DNA of 23,239 nt from Flavobacteriales bacterium (GTDB lineage Bacteria > Bacteroidota > Bacteroidia > Flavobacteriales > Flavobacteriaceae): assembly GCA_015494775.1 (NCBI GenBank), contig WGAP01000098.1, positions 1 to 23,239 of the forward strand, written 5' to 3'. The notes beneath the pieces were generated by a model. The model did no database searches. It was given only the letters and a program-made list of their open reading frames with translations, and had not been told where the DNA came from. Positions 12,604-21,773 of the stretch are shown here, piece by piece. The position numbers and the translations under genes were made by a program. Position 1 is the stretch's first letter. Every line of letters starts with the position of its first letter.

Positions 12604-14541
12604 TTAGAAGTTAAGGAAATAAAACACCATAATCAACACCACTACGCCATACACAAAGTAGATTCCGTATTCCTGCAAGCGTCCCGATTGCAGTACTTTG
12701 ATACGGTTGGAAATCCACACCGTGGTATTTCCCAGCGCGTTCATCATCCCGTCCACCACATGGCGGTCGAACCATGCGGAGGGCTTGGAAATTTTGTCGA
12801 AAATAATCCGTTTGGTAATGAACAAATAAAGTTCGTCCATATAAAATTTATTCTTGGCCCATTGATAAGTAAGGCCGAAAGCCCGGGCCGCTTTTTGCGG
12901 ATAATCCGTGGGTTTGTAGTAGAAGAAGTAGGCAGTCAATATGCCCGCAAGCGCAATAGCCATGGAACCCAACACCAACGGACTGCCCCAATGGATGTGA
13001 TAGGTAAACGGAACACGCGTAGGCGTTACGTATTTGGAAAAAGGCGTAAATACCCAACCCACGGTCAAAGTAAGCACGGCCAGGAAAATTAGCGGGCCGG
13101 TCATGGCACGGCTGTCTTCCTTGGGCGGATGATGATATTCACGCGTGCCGTTGTGGAAAATGCGAAAATACAAGCGAAACATGTAGAAAGCCGTTAAGCC
13201 GGCCACCAGGAATCCCACCAGCCAAATAAGAAAATTGTATTCAAATGCGGCATGCAAAATTTCGTCCTTGCTGTAAAATCCGGCCATGGGCGGAATACCC
13301 GAAATGGCCAACGCGGCAATGAGGAAAGTCCAGCTCGAAATGGGCATATATTTATGCAATCCGCCCATATCCTTCATCAGGTTGGAATGAACGGCATGGA
13401 TAATAACGCCGGCAATCAGGAACAGCAAGGCCTTGAACATGGCGTGCGTAAACAGGTGAAACATACCGGCCATATAACCCAGGCCTTCCACGCCTTCGTA
13501 ACCCGAAACACCCAGCGCCATCATCATATAACCGATTTGCGACATGGTGGAGTAGGCCAGGACGCGTTTGATGTCTTCTTGCGTTAGGGCGATGATGGCC
13601 GCAAAAAGGGCCGAAAAGGTTCCCACCGACGCCACGACCCGCAAGGCAAAACCGTCGCCCACGTGGTAGAACAGCGGAAACAAGCGGGCTACCAAATACA
13701 CACCGGCCACAACCATGGTGGCTGCGTGGATCAGCGCCGACACGGGCGTAGGCCCTTCCATGGCATCGGGCAGCCAAATATGGAGCGGAAACATGGCCGA
13801 CTTTCCGGCTCCGCCCACAAATATCAATATCAACGCCCAGGTAACCGCCGAGAGACCCATAAATACCGGCCCGGGATGTTGGGCAATCCAAGCAATGGTT
13901 CCTTCGCTGTTGAGCGTTTCGATGTCAAAGGTTCCTACAAAGTATCCGATCATCAAGATACCCACCAGGAAAAAGAAATCGGCAAAGCGCGTTACGATAA
14001 AGGCCTTTTTGGCCGCCGCAATGGCCGAAGGTTTGACAAAGTAATAACCGATGAGCAGGAAGGACGAAACTCCCACCAATTCCCAGAAAATATAAATCTG
14101 AAAAATATTGGATGCCAGCACCAACGAAAGCATCGAAAAGGAGAACAGGGACAAATAGGCATAGAAGCGGGCGAATCCTTCGTCGCCATACATATAACCG
14201 ATGCTGTAAATGTGCACCATAAACGATATGGTAGTTACCACCACGAGCATCATCACCGAGATGGGATCCAACAGGATGCCCATATCGATGGATAATTTAC
14301 CGGCAAAATGTATCCAATCCCATTTGAAAGGCGTAAAAGGAACATATTGCCCGTTTTGCAATCCTACTTCGAAAAAATATTTCCAAGCCGTATAAAGTGC
14401 CAATACCCAAGCCGTTCCCAGGGAAGCCACACCTACGTAGCCCGCCACGGGCTCCTTGCGGAAATAGCGGTTAAACAACCCCAGCAGCAGGAAACTTATC
14501 AAGGGCAAAGCCGGTATCCAAATCACATAACTGAAATCCAT
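12604..14541 (-). CDS. nuoL: NADH-quinone oxidoreductase subunit L
   Basis: The 645-residue distal antiporter-like subunit with the long lateral helix at its C-terminus. Diagnostic features are the TM5 Glu in YIFWELVGVSSFLLIGYYF (E154), the TM7 Lys in GGAGKSAMFPLHIWLPDAMEGPTPVSALIHAATMV (K247), the long histidine-rich loop HLFTHAMFKALLFL and TM12 PPMAGFYSKDEILH. The channel residues are intact, in contrast to NuoM. It starts 13 bases behind nuoK and has the length expected of the family. Confidence 0.96.
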   Translation of the reverse strand: MDFSYVIWIPALPLISFLLLGLFNRYFRKEPVAGYVGVASLGTAWVLALYTAWKYFFEVGLQNGQYVPFTPFKWDWIHFAGKLSIDMGILLDPISVMMLVVVTTISFMVHIYSIGYMYGDEGFARFYAYLSLFSFSMLSLVLASNIFQIYIFWELVGVSSFLLIGYYFVKPSAIAAAKKAFIVTRFADFFFLVGILMIGYFVGTFDIETLNSEGTIAWIAQHPGPVFMGLSAVTWALILIFVGGAGKSAMFPLHIWLPDAMEGPTPVSALIHAATMVVAGVYLVARLFPLFYHVGDGFALRVVASVGTFSALFAAIIALTQEDIKRVLAYSTMSQIGYMMMALGVSGYEGVEGLGYMAGMFHLFTHAMFKALLFLIAGVIIHAVHSNLMKDMGGLHKYMPISSWTFLIAALAISGIPPMAGFYSKDEILHAAFEYNFLIWLVGFLVAGLTAFYMFRLYFRIFHNGTREYHHPPKEDSRAMTGPLIFLAVLTLTVGWVFTPFSKYVTPTRVPFTYHIHWGSPLVLGSMAIALAGILTAYFFYYKPTDYPQKAARAFGLTYQWAKNKFYMDELYLFITKRIIFDKISKPSAWFDRHVVDGMMNALGNTTVWISNRIKVLQSGRLQEYGIYFVYGVVVLIMVFYFLNF

Positions 14542-14554
14542 AGTCCCGCGTTTT

Positions 14555-14872
14555 TTAGTATTTAAGTTCCTTGACTTCCTTCACATCCACCGAGCCGGTG
14601 CGGCGATACACTTGCAGGATAATGGCCAGGGCCAAAGCCGTTTCGGCCGCCGCCAAGGCCAAGATAAACAAGGAAAACACCGCCCCTTGCAAAAATTGGG
14701 GATGCAAATATTTATTTACCGCCACAAAGTTGATGGCTTCGGAATTGAGCATCAATTCCAGGGAAATCAATATCCCGATCAGGTGGGTGCGTGTCAGGAA
14801 GCCGTAAAGTCCGATAAAGAACAAAACGGTGGTAAATGTGAGTATCACTTGTATGCTAATGCCTTCGATCAT
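14555..14872 (-). CDS. nuoK: NADH-quinone oxidoreductase subunit K
   Basis: The 105-residue, three-helix subunit belongs to the E-channel near the quinone site. The two conserved membrane glutamates are present: E39 in LISLELMLN and E77 in AAAETALALAI. The start codon overlaps the nuoJ stop in an ATGA (14869-14872), so the two are translationally coupled. Length is standard. Confidence 0.95.
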   Translation of the reverse strand: MIEGISIQVILTFTTVLFFIGLYGFLTRTHLIGILISLELMLNSEAINFVAVNKYLHPQFLQGAVFSLFILALAAAETALALAIILQVYRRTGSVDVKEVKELKY

Positions 14873-15384
14873 TGGTCGGTATTTTTTTGAATTTTGGATT
14901 TAGCGATAACAATGGCGCCTATCATCACGGCCAGGAGTAATACGGAAATGACTTCAAACGGCAATACAAATCCGTTGCGGTCGTAGCTCAACATGGCCTT
15001 GCCCACTTGTTCCACCGTTACGGGCGAGCCGTCGCCCAAGGTTTGAAAATCGAATTTCCAAATGGCAAACAAGGCCAAGCCCATCAGAAGCAGAACGGTA
15101 ATGCCGGCAATCACGCGCCGGAACGGAGCAATGCGCCGGATGGGTTCGCCCACCTTTTCGGTGAGCATAATCACGTAAACCAACAAAACCATCACGCCGC
15201 CGGCATAAACCGACAGTTGCACGGCTCCCATAAAGTCGTAATTCATTTGAAAATAAATACCGGCAATACCCAAAAGCGCAATGAGCAAATAAACCACCGC
15301 GCGGTAAATTTTGGTCGTATTGACGGTAAGAAGGGCCGCCACGAGGGTTGTGCCTGCGAGTATGTAAAAAAGTATTTGTTCCAT
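14869..15384 (-). CDS. nuoJ: NADH-quinone oxidoreductase subunit J
   Basis: The 171-residue, five-helix membrane subunit. The characteristic TM3 segment reads FMGAVQLSVYAGGVMVLLVYVIMLT, with the glycine-rich hinge that undergoes a helix/pi-bulge change during turnover in studied enzymes. The N-terminal segment AVVYLLIALLGIAGIYF is also typical. The C-terminal tail is short and basic (IAKSKIQKNTDQ). It lies 11 bases behind nuoI and overlaps nuoK. Confidence 0.93.
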   Translation of the reverse strand: MEQILFYILAGTTLVAALLTVNTTKIYRAVVYLLIALLGIAGIYFQMNYDFMGAVQLSVYAGGVMVLLVYVIMLTEKVGEPIRRIAPFRRVIAGITVLLLMGLALFAIWKFDFQTLGDGSPVTVEQVGKAMLSYDRNGFVLPFEVISVLLLAVMIGAIVIAKSKIQKNTDQ

Positions 15385-15395
15385 AGCAATATTCC

Positions 15396-15875
15396 TTATT
15401 CTTCGACCCCGGCCATGAGTTTGGAGCCCGGTTTGTTCAATACTTTGGTCAGCAAGCCACGGTCGTAGGTGGCGTTATGAAAATTGGTGGACCACATGAT
15501 GGCATTGGTCGGACAGGCCTGAATACACAACGAACACATGGTGCACATGCTCAGGTGATAGATGTGTTGGTCGATCATTTTCTTTTTCTTTCCGGTTTCG
15601 GGGTCCACTTCGCGTTTCCATATAATTTCGATCGACCCGTTGGGGCAAGCGATTTCACAGGCCTGACAACCCGTGCATCGGTGTTCGTTGTTTTCGTTGT
15701 GCCACATCACCACTTCACCCTTGAAGCGCGGAAAAACCACTGCCGGCTCGTCGGGATATTGGCGTGTGATAACATATTTTTTCCTTGTGATGTTGGGAAA
15801 GAAATAACCGCCGGTTACCTTCATTCCCGTCCACAAGGTTTTGATGCCGTATAATATTTTTCCCAAATAAGTCAT
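15396..15875 (-). CDS. nuoI: NADH-quinone oxidoreductase subunit I (two 4Fe-4S clusters)
   Basis: The 159-residue subunit of the peripheral arm carries clusters N6a and N6b, which pass electrons to NuoB. Both ferredoxin motifs are intact: C67-x2-C70-x2-C73-x3-C77 (CTGCQACEIACP) and C111-x2-C114-x2-C117-x3-C121 (CTMCSLCIQACP). Between them lies a lysine-rich insert, DPETGKKKKM. It is 10 bases before nuoH in the direction of transcription, wait-free spacing typical of this operon. Confidence 0.96.
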   Translation of the reverse strand: MTYLGKILYGIKTLWTGMKVTGGYFFPNITRKKYVITRQYPDEPAVVFPRFKGEVVMWHNENNEHRCTGCQACEIACPNGSIEIIWKREVDPETGKKKKMIDQHIYHLSMCTMCSLCIQACPTNAIMWSTNFHNATYDRGLLTKVLNKPGSKLMAGVEE

Positions 15876-15885
15876 AGTGTCCTGT

Positions 15886-16953
15886 TTATCCCAAATGTAT
15901 TAACCAATCTTTCCATACGATCCAGGCCATAATCACCGTATTGACCAAACCGACGGGCAGCAGGTATTTCCATTCCAGCGTAAGCAATTGGTCGATACGG
16001 ATACGCGGAAAGGTCCACCGGAACCACATCAGCAGGAAAATCAATACGAACACTTTGAGCAAAAACCAAATCATGCCCCAAAGCCATTGAGCGGGCAATC
16101 CGTCGGTGATGCCGAAAGGTGCCAACCATCCGCCCAGGAACAAGGTGGCGCCCAAAGCGGAAATGATAAACATATTGATAAATTCGGCCAGGAAAAAGAA
16201 GGCAAAGCCCATGCCCGAATATTCGGTATGGAAACCGGCCCCTAATTCCGATTCGCCTTCCACCAGGTCAAACGGAACACGGTTGGTTTCGGCCGTGCCC
16301 GAAATCAGGAAAATCATAAAGGCAATGATGGCCGGCAGGTGGCCTTGGAACAAAAACCAGGTGTGTTTTTGCGCTTCCACAATACCGGTCATTTTCAGGG
16401 TTCCAGCCATAAGCACTACGGCAATAATGGCAAAGCCGGCCGAGAGTTCATAGCTGATCATTTGCAATCCGCTACGCATGGCGCCGATGAGCGAATATTT
16501 GTTCCGGCTGCCCCAGGCGCCGATCAAAATACCCAACACTCCCACCGACGAAACGGCCGAAATAAAGAACAAACCCACATTGAAATCCAAGGCCTGTATT
16601 TGGCGTGCAAAAGGAATTACGGCCAAGGCCAACAGGGCGGCAATGATGACGATGTAGTATCCCGCCTTGTAGAGCAGTTTGTCGGCCATTTTGGGGATAA
16701 AAATTTCCTTGGACACCAATTTAAGCGCATCGGCTATGGTTTGAAGCAAACCCCAAGGTCCTACGCGGTTGGGTCCCAATCGCAATTGGAAATAACCGGC
16801 CACACGGCGTTCCAAATACACCAACATCAATCCGGCCACGGCAAAAAAGCCCAAATAAATGGCCGCAATGCCGGCCAATACCAGCACATACCAAATGCCG
16901 TGTGTTTGTTCCAGCCAGTTTTGAAAAATATTTATGCTTAACATATTCATCAT
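15886..16953 (-). CDS. nuoH: NADH-quinone oxidoreductase subunit H
   Basis: The 355-residue, eight-helix subunit forms most of the quinone pocket with NuoB and NuoD. The family hallmarks are LERRVAGYFQLRLGPNRVGPWGLLQTIADALKL in the first loop, the glutamate-rich loop PFDLVEGESELGAGFHTEYSGM and the closing RIDQLLTLEWKYLLP. The start has three close ATGs (MMNML); I use the first, nine bases behind nuoD. In the standard 14-gene order nuoE, nuoF and nuoG would lie between nuoD and nuoH; none is present. Confidence 0.96.
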   Translation of the reverse strand: MMNMLSINIFQNWLEQTHGIWYVLVLAGIAAIYLGFFAVAGLMLVYLERRVAGYFQLRLGPNRVGPWGLLQTIADALKLVSKEIFIPKMADKLLYKAGYYIVIIAALLALAVIPFARQIQALDFNVGLFFISAVSSVGVLGILIGAWGSRNKYSLIGAMRSGLQMISYELSAGFAIIAVVLMAGTLKMTGIVEAQKHTWFLFQGHLPAIIAFMIFLISGTAETNRVPFDLVEGESELGAGFHTEYSGMGFAFFFLAEFINMFIISALGATLFLGGWLAPFGITDGLPAQWLWGMIWFLLKVFVLIFLLMWFRWTFPRIRIDQLLTLEWKYLLPVGLVNTVIMAWIVWKDWLIHLG

Positions 16954-16962
16954 TTGTCCGTT

Positions 16963-18093
16963 TTAGCGGTCGATATCGGGAATAACAAAGTCGAAGGTGG
17001 ACATAATGGCCACAAGGTCGGCCAGTTTCACACCGCGCCCCGCTTGGATGAGCGCGTTCAGGTTCGAAAGACCCGGCGAACGGAATTTGACGCGGTAGGG
17101 ATTTTTCTTTCCGTCGCTTACGATAAATACGCCGAACTCGCCGCGGGCCGTTTCCACCCGTTGGTAGAATTCGCCTTTGGGCAATTTAATCAGGGTTCGC
17201 ATGGGCATTTGATAGGGCCCTTCGGGAATGTTGTCCACCAATTGTTCCAGGATATTGAGCGACTCGTACATTTCGCGCATACGCACCTGATAACGGGCCA
17301 GGTTGTCGCCGCCGGTTTCGATGATTTCGTCGAATTTCACACGGTCGTAGGCACTGTACGGTGCTTTTTTGCGGATGTCGCATCGGACGCCCGAACCACG
17401 GGCCACCGGACCCGAAGCGCCGTGACTGACGGCGTCCTCGGCCGAAAGGTATCCTACACCTTTCATACGGCGTTGGAAAATAATGTTACCCGTAAGCAGG
17501 CGGTCGTATTCGGGAAGTACCTTGCGCATGTGCGGAATAAAGGCCTTGACGTCTTTGACAAAATCGGGATGCAAATCGAACATCACCCCGCCGGGAATGT
17601 TGTAGCTCATGGTCAGGCGTGCGCCGGTGGTTTTTTCCATGATTTCGTTGATCATTTCCCGGTCGCGGAAGGCATACATAAAGGTGGTCAAAGCGCCGAT
17701 GTCCATGCCCATCACGCCCCACCAAAGCAGGTGCGAAGCAATACGCGTCAGCTCGTCCATCATGGTGCGGATAACCTTGATGCGGTCGCTCACTTCCACT
17801 TCCAGGGCTTTTTCGATGGCCAAGGCCACGGCTTCGTTGTTGATGTGCGACGACAGGTAATCCAGCCGGTCGGTAACGTGGATGATTTGACGGTAGGTGT
17901 CGTATTCCACCATTTTTTCGATGCCCCGGTGAATGTAGCCCAAATCCGGCTCGATGTTTTTGACTATTTCACCGTCCATAGTCAGCAGCAGGCGCAAAAC
18001 CCCGTGCGTGGCCGGATGCTGCGGGCCCATGTTCAGGAAATATTCCTGGGAGCGTAAATCTTCGGTGGAAAGTATTTGCGTGTTCGGTTCCAT
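16963..18093 (-). CDS. nuoD: NADH-quinone oxidoreductase subunit D
   Basis: The 376-residue, hydrogenase-large-subunit-like protein forms the quinone-reduction site. Recognisable blocks are NMGPQHPATHGVLRLLL near the N-terminus (the HPATH loop that contacts quinone), LGYIHRGIEKM, DRLDYLSSHINNEA, DLLWWGVMG-type HLLWWGVMGMDIGALTTFMYAFRDRE and the terminal VIPDIDR. It is separate from nuoC, unlike the fused nuoCD of Bacteroides and enterobacteria. Its start lies six bases behind the nuoC stop. Confidence 0.96.
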   Translation of the reverse strand: MEPNTQILSTEDLRSQEYFLNMGPQHPATHGVLRLLLTMDGEIVKNIEPDLGYIHRGIEKMVEYDTYRQIIHVTDRLDYLSSHINNEAVALAIEKALEVEVSDRIKVIRTMMDELTRIASHLLWWGVMGMDIGALTTFMYAFRDREMINEIMEKTTGARLTMSYNIPGGVMFDLHPDFVKDVKAFIPHMRKVLPEYDRLLTGNIIFQRRMKGVGYLSAEDAVSHGASGPVARGSGVRCDIRKKAPYSAYDRVKFDEIIETGGDNLARYQVRMREMYESLNILEQLVDNIPEGPYQMPMRTLIKLPKGEFYQRVETARGEFGVFIVSDGKKNPYRVKFRSPGLSNLNALIQAGRGVKLADLVAIMSTFDFVIPDIDR

Positions 18094-18099
18094 ACATGC

Positions 18100-18603
18100 C
18101 TATTTTCGCAGGATCATATAATCGTCTTCGTAATCCTTGCGCAGCGGATGCCCTTGGAAATCCGGCGTAAGGAAAATGCGTTTGAGATTGGAATGTCCGG
18201 TAAACCGGATTCCCAGCAGGTCGAAAATTTCGCGTTCGTGCAGGTGCGCGGTTTTCCAAATGTCTTCCACGGTTGGAATTTCGGGATTCTCGCGGTCGGC
18301 CGTGCGCACGCGCACCACCAGGATATGCCCGTGCCGGGTGCTTTCCAGGTGATAGATAACGCCCAATTCCTGCCCCCAGTCCATTCCTGTCATGTTAAAC
18401 AGGTAATCGAAGGACGTTTTTTCGTCGGCTTTCAGGTGGCGCATAATGCCCTTGAAATGCGACAGCGGCACTTCCACATTGAGCCATTCCGAAGGAACGT
18501 CTTCCAGGGCCGCAAACAAGGCAACATCTTCGGGAATTTCTTCGATAAATTCCAAACTGTCGTCCCAGGTTTGCAAATAATTTTTCAATTCTTCGGCAGT
18601 CAT
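18100..18603 (-). CDS. nuoC: NADH-quinone oxidoreductase subunit C
   Basis: The 167-residue, 30-kDa-type subunit of the connecting module. The signature is HEREIFDLLGIRFTGHSNLKRIFLTPDFQGHPLRKDYEDDY near the C-terminus; FDYLFNMTGMDW in the middle is the usual ferredoxin-like strand. It stands as a separate gene between nuoB and nuoD, with gaps of 12 and 6 bases. Confidence 0.95.
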   Translation of the reverse strand: MTAEELKNYLQTWDDSLEFIEEIPEDVALFAALEDVPSEWLNVEVPLSHFKGIMRHLKADEKTSFDYLFNMTGMDWGQELGVIYHLESTRHGHILVVRVRTADRENPEIPTVEDIWKTAHLHEREIFDLLGIRFTGHSNLKRIFLTPDFQGHPLRKDYEDDYMILRK

Positions 18604-18615
18604 AGGGCAGGATTT

Positions 18616-19227
18616 TTATAAACTTTTTCCTTCGTCGAAGCCGTCAATGGGATTGCGGCGGGTTTTCAAACTTTCTTTTTCGATTTTCTTTTGCAGCAGC
18701 ATCATGGCATCCAGCAGGGCTTCGGGGCGCGGCGGACATCCGGGCACATACACATCCACCGGAATAACATGGTCGGCACCGCGAACCACCGAATAATTAT
18801 TGTAGTAGAACGGCCCGCCCGAAATGGCGCAAGCCCCCATGGCAATCACATATTTGGGTTCCGACATTTGGTCGTAGAGCCGGCGCAATACGGGCGCCAT
18901 TTTGCCCACGATGGTGCCGGCAATGATAATCAGGTCGGCTTGGCGCGGTGTGGGCCGGGCCACCTCGAACCCGAAACGCGACCAGTCGTATTTGGCCGCG
19001 CCGGTTTGCATCATTTCGATGGCGCAACAACTGGTGCCGAAATACAAAGGCCACAGCGAATTTTTGCGGCCCCAATTGATGATTTTGTCCAAGGTGGTAA
19101 TGACGATATTCCCGCCGTTGCCGCCCGGGATGATTTGCCCGGGAAAATCCTGTGGCACCACGTTGTGCGTGGCCGGCGCATCGGGCGTATCGCCGATAAA
19201 ATACTGTTTGTTGTCTAATTCACCCAT
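18616..19227 (-). CDS. nuoB: NADH-quinone oxidoreductase subunit B (cluster N2)
   Basis: The 203-residue subunit binds N2, the last iron-sulfur cluster before quinone. The four ligands are visible: the adjacent C67-C68 in GTSCCAIEMM, C133 in GACAISGG and C164 in VPGCPPRPE. I start at the ATG at 19227 (MGELDNKQ); a longer frame to 19338 runs inside nuoA and is not needed. The start overlaps the nuoA 3' end by 13 bases. An N-terminal extension of about 35 residues before the conserved domain is Gly/Pro-rich. Confidence 0.95.
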   Translation of the reverse strand: MGELDNKQYFIGDTPDAPATHNVVPQDFPGQIIPGGNGGNIVITTLDKIINWGRKNSLWPLYFGTSCCAIEMMQTGAAKYDWSRFGFEVARPTPRQADLIIIAGTIVGKMAPVLRRLYDQMSEPKYVIAMGACAISGGPFYYNNYSVVRGADHVIPVDVYVPGCPPRPEALLDAMMLLQKKIEKESLKTRRNPIDGFDEGKSL

Positions 19228-19568
19228 TTCAATGCGTCTTTTTTCCAAGCATATATCAAACCGATACCCAGGATAAGCAGGAAAATCAATATTTCCACAA
19301 AGGCCACCGTCCCGATTTGGCGAAACACCGTGGCCCAAGGCACCAGGTAAACGATTTCGATGTCAAAAATCAAAAATATCAGGGCAAAAAGGTAATAGCC
19401 CGTGCGATAACGCACCCAGGTGGGCCCTATGGTGCGCATTCCCGACTCGTACGGAAGCCGTTTTTCGGGATTGTCCGACTTGTAGGAAATCAAATTGGAA
19501 AGGCCTACTGCTATCAATATCAATGCGATACCCGCCAGCAGAAAGACCAAAAGGGCGATTTTTCCCAT
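19215..19568 (-). CDS. nuoA: NADH-quinone oxidoreductase subunit A
   Basis: The 117-residue, three-helix membrane subunit is the first gene of the operon. The diagnostic pieces are KRLPYESGM (YESG, 40-43) and FALIFLIFDIEIVYLVPW, whose Asp/Glu pair (D69, E71) contributes to the E-channel. I start at 19568; 16 more in-frame codons upstream would overlap the promoter at 19590-19597. Length is normal. Confidence 0.95.
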   Translation of the reverse strand: MGKIALLVFLLAGIALILIAVGLSNLISYKSDNPEKRLPYESGMRTIGPTWVRYRTGYYLFALIFLIFDIEIVYLVPWATVFRQIGTVAFVEILIFLLILGIGLIYAWKKDALKWVN

Positions 19569-19589
19569 ACTTTTACGCTTAATTCTGAA

Positions 19590-19618
19590 CAAAGATACCA
19601 ACCTGCCTATCGGCAAAA
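19590..19618 (-). promoter_or_regulatory. Bacteroidota promoter of the nuo operon
   Basis: On the - strand TATCTTTG (19597-19590) matches TAnnTTTG, and TTTTG (19618-19614) supplies a -33 element with a 16-base spacer. The nuoA ATG at 19568 follows 21 bases after the -7 box. All eleven nuo genes and the 9309-9641 gene have gaps under 20 bases, so this one promoter probably serves over 10 kb. The rest of 19619-19768 is AT-rich and I see no gene or clear terminator in it. Confidence 0.7.
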
Positions 19619-19768
19619 ATGATATAGGTCAGCTAAATGGCGTTTTTATACGTAGAGTGTCAAAAAATTACGAGGACAATCGTTATTTTATATTGTATGG
19701 AGTTTTATTATTGACAGGTTATACGCCAAAAGTTGTCTGAAAATGCATGCCGGCAATTATTTTTCCCC

Positions 19769-20785
19769 TCACTCCGTCACCTCACCCCGCAGCGATTGTC
19801 CCATAAAACGGCCGAACGATTTATCCGAAACCCCTTTGCCCAGCAAATACATCATCTTGACCAATGCCGCCTCGGTGGTCATATCCTTGCCCGGAATGGC
19901 ACCTGCCCGGGTCAGGTGTTTGCCCGTGGCATACTTTTCGGGAAAAACGCGTCCCTCGGCGCATTGGGTAATGTTGACCACTTTGATACCTTGGTCCGTA
20001 GCCCGGCGGATGCGTTCGTCCAGCCAATCCAGGCGCGGCGCATTGCCGCTGCCGTAGGTTTCCAGCACCACGCCGCGCAGTTGCGGATATTGGAAAATCA
20101 CGTCAAAATATTCGGGTTGCATGCCCGGAAAAATTTTCAAGGGAATAACGCGAGTTTCCATCCGGTCGAACACTTGGAACACACCCTTGGGCAAGGGCCA
20201 TACGCGTTCGGGAAAATATTCGATTTCCACGCCCGCCCGGGCCAAGGGCGGATAGTTGGGCGACACAAAGGCGTTAAAATGTTCCGAACTGTATTTGACC
20301 GTCCGGTTGCCGCGCAAAAGTTCGTATTCGAAATAAATACACACTTCGGGCACTCGCGGTTGGTTTTTTTCGTAAGCCCCGGCTATTTCTACGGCCGTGA
20401 TGATGTTTTCCTTGGCGTCGGTGCGCAAATCGCCGATGGGCAGCTGCGAACCGGTGATTACCACCGGTTTGCCCAGGTTTTCCAGCATAAAGCTCAATGC
20501 CGAAGCCGTGTAGGCCATGGTGTCGGTGCCGTGCAATACCACAAAGCCGTCGTAATCGTCATAGTTTTGCAGGATTATTCCCGCCAGTTCCGTCCAACGT
20601 TCCGGCGTCATGTCCGATGAATCCACCGGCCGGTCGAAGGATGTAAAATCAATGCGGTGATCCAACAAATCCAGTTCGGGAATATGCCGCCGCACGGCCC
20701 CGAAGTCGAAGGCCTGCAAACTGCCGTCGGCGCGGCGCTGCATCCCGATGGTGCCGCCGGTGTAAATCAACAAAATCCTACTCAT
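19769..20785 (-). CDS. ansA: Type I (cytoplasmic) L-asparaginase
   Basis: The 338-residue enzyme hydrolyses L-asparagine to aspartate and ammonia. It has no signal peptide, which points to the cytoplasmic type I form. The N-terminal active-site motif is IYTGGTIG, with the nucleophile Thr at position 12. The second motif is FVVLHGTDTMAYTASALSFML, with T87 and D88. The substrate-binding DSSD is at 55-58. The C-terminal half includes GVVLETYGSGNAP, as expected of asparaginase/glutaminase family enzymes. The ATG lies inside the end of the upstream kinase gene (eight-base overlap), so the two genes are an operon. Confidence 0.92.
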   Translation of the reverse strand: MSRILLIYTGGTIGMQRRADGSLQAFDFGAVRRHIPELDLLDHRIDFTSFDRPVDSSDMTPERWTELAGIILQNYDDYDGFVVLHGTDTMAYTASALSFMLENLGKPVVITGSQLPIGDLRTDAKENIITAVEIAGAYEKNQPRVPEVCIYFEYELLRGNRTVKYSSEHFNAFVSPNYPPLARAGVEIEYFPERVWPLPKGVFQVFDRMETRVIPLKIFPGMQPEYFDVIFQYPQLRGVVLETYGSGNAPRLDWLDERIRRATDQGIKVVNITQCAEGRVFPEKYATGKHLTRAGAIPGKDMTTEAALVKMMYLLGKGVSDKSFGRFMGQSLRGEVTE

Positions 20786-21713
20786 ACACGCGTTCCAACA
20801 AAGGATAATGGGTTATTTCCACAAATTTACGCATACGTTCCAGTATGTCCTCCCGCCGCAAACTTTCCAAACGGCGCGTGCCGAAATCTTCCACCGTGAA
20901 CGAAGCCACATTGGCCCCGCAAATAATGGCGTTTTTCAGTTCGTTGAAACCGAAATTTTCATACCGGCTCAAATGTCCGGCAAAAGCCCCGGCAAAGGTA
21001 TCGCCTGCGCCCGTAGGGTCGCGGAACACTTCCAAGGGATAGGCCGGCGCCATAAACACCGTATCGCCGTGGAAAAGCAGCGATCCGTATTCGCCCCGTT
21101 TTACCACCACATAATCCGGCCCCATACGCATAATGTGTTTGGCCGCCGTGATCACCGAAAACTCGCCGGTCAGTTGGCGGGCTTCCTCTTCGTTGAGCAT
21201 AAGCAAATCCACGCGACGGATAACGGCATCCAATTCCGCCCGGGCCGTATCCATCCAAAAGTTCATGGTGTCCAACACGATCAGTTGCGGCCGTGCTTCC
21301 AATTGGTCCAAAATGCGGGCCTGCACCGCCGGATGCAAATTGCCCAGCACCACCAAATCGGGCCGGCGGAATTCCGCGGGCACCTGCGGGTCGAAATATG
21401 CCAGCGCATTGACCTCGGTAACCAAGGTGTCGCGCCTGTTCATGTTTTCGTAGTAATAACCCTTCCAGTAAAAACTTTTGTGTCCGGCAAGGCGTTGCAC
21501 GCCGTCCAAATCGATGCCGCGGCGCCGGAATTTGTCCAAAAGTTCGTCCCCGAAATCATCACCCACCACCGAGACAATGCCTGCTTTGGGCCCGAAAAGC
21601 GAAGCGGCAAACGACAGGTATGTGGCCGAACCGCCCAACATACGGCCCGAATGGCCGAAGGGCGTAGTTACTTCATCGAAGGCCAGTGTGCCGGCCAAAA
21701 GGATTTTTTTCAT
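20778..21713 (-). CDS. PfkB-family carbohydrate kinase
   Basis: The 311-residue ribokinase-like sugar or nucleoside kinase. Near the start GGSATYLSFAASLFG is the PfkB substrate-side glycine motif. DPTGAGDTFAGAFAGHL (232-248) is the second PfkB signature, with catalytic base D238 and the anion hole GAGD. The specificity cannot be read from sequence; adenosine, ribose or a phosphosugar are possible. I start at 21713 (MKKILLAG), directly behind GGAGGA; a 20-codon upstream extension lies over the promoter. It is translationally coupled to ansA, but no shared pathway is obvious. Confidence 0.88.
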   Translation of the reverse strand: MKKILLAGTLAFDEVTTPFGHSGRMLGGSATYLSFAASLFGPKAGIVSVVGDDFGDELLDKFRRRGIDLDGVQRLAGHKSFYWKGYYYENMNRRDTLVTEVNALAYFDPQVPAEFRRPDLVVLGNLHPAVQARILDQLEARPQLIVLDTMNFWMDTARAELDAVIRRVDLLMLNEEEARQLTGEFSVITAAKHIMRMGPDYVVVKRGEYGSLLFHGDTVFMAPAYPLEVFRDPTGAGDTFAGAFAGHLSRYENFGFNELKNAIICGANVASFTVEDFGTRRLESLRREDILERMRKFVEITHYPLLERVYE

Positions 21714-21729
21714 TCCTCCGATTAAAAAC

Positions 21730-21763
21730 CAAAAATACGGAAAGTTTTTGGTGAAAAACAAAA
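21730..21763 (-). promoter_or_regulatory. Promoter of the pfkB-ansA operon
   Basis: On the - strand TATTTTTG (21737-21730) is a TAnnTTTG -7 box. TTTTG (21763-21759) lies 21 bases upstream of it as a -33 element, within the usual range. The start codon at 21713 is 16 bases downstream of the -7 box. The promoter begins just after the tRNA-Arg terminator. Confidence 0.65.
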
Positions 21764-21773
21764 CCTCGCGCAC

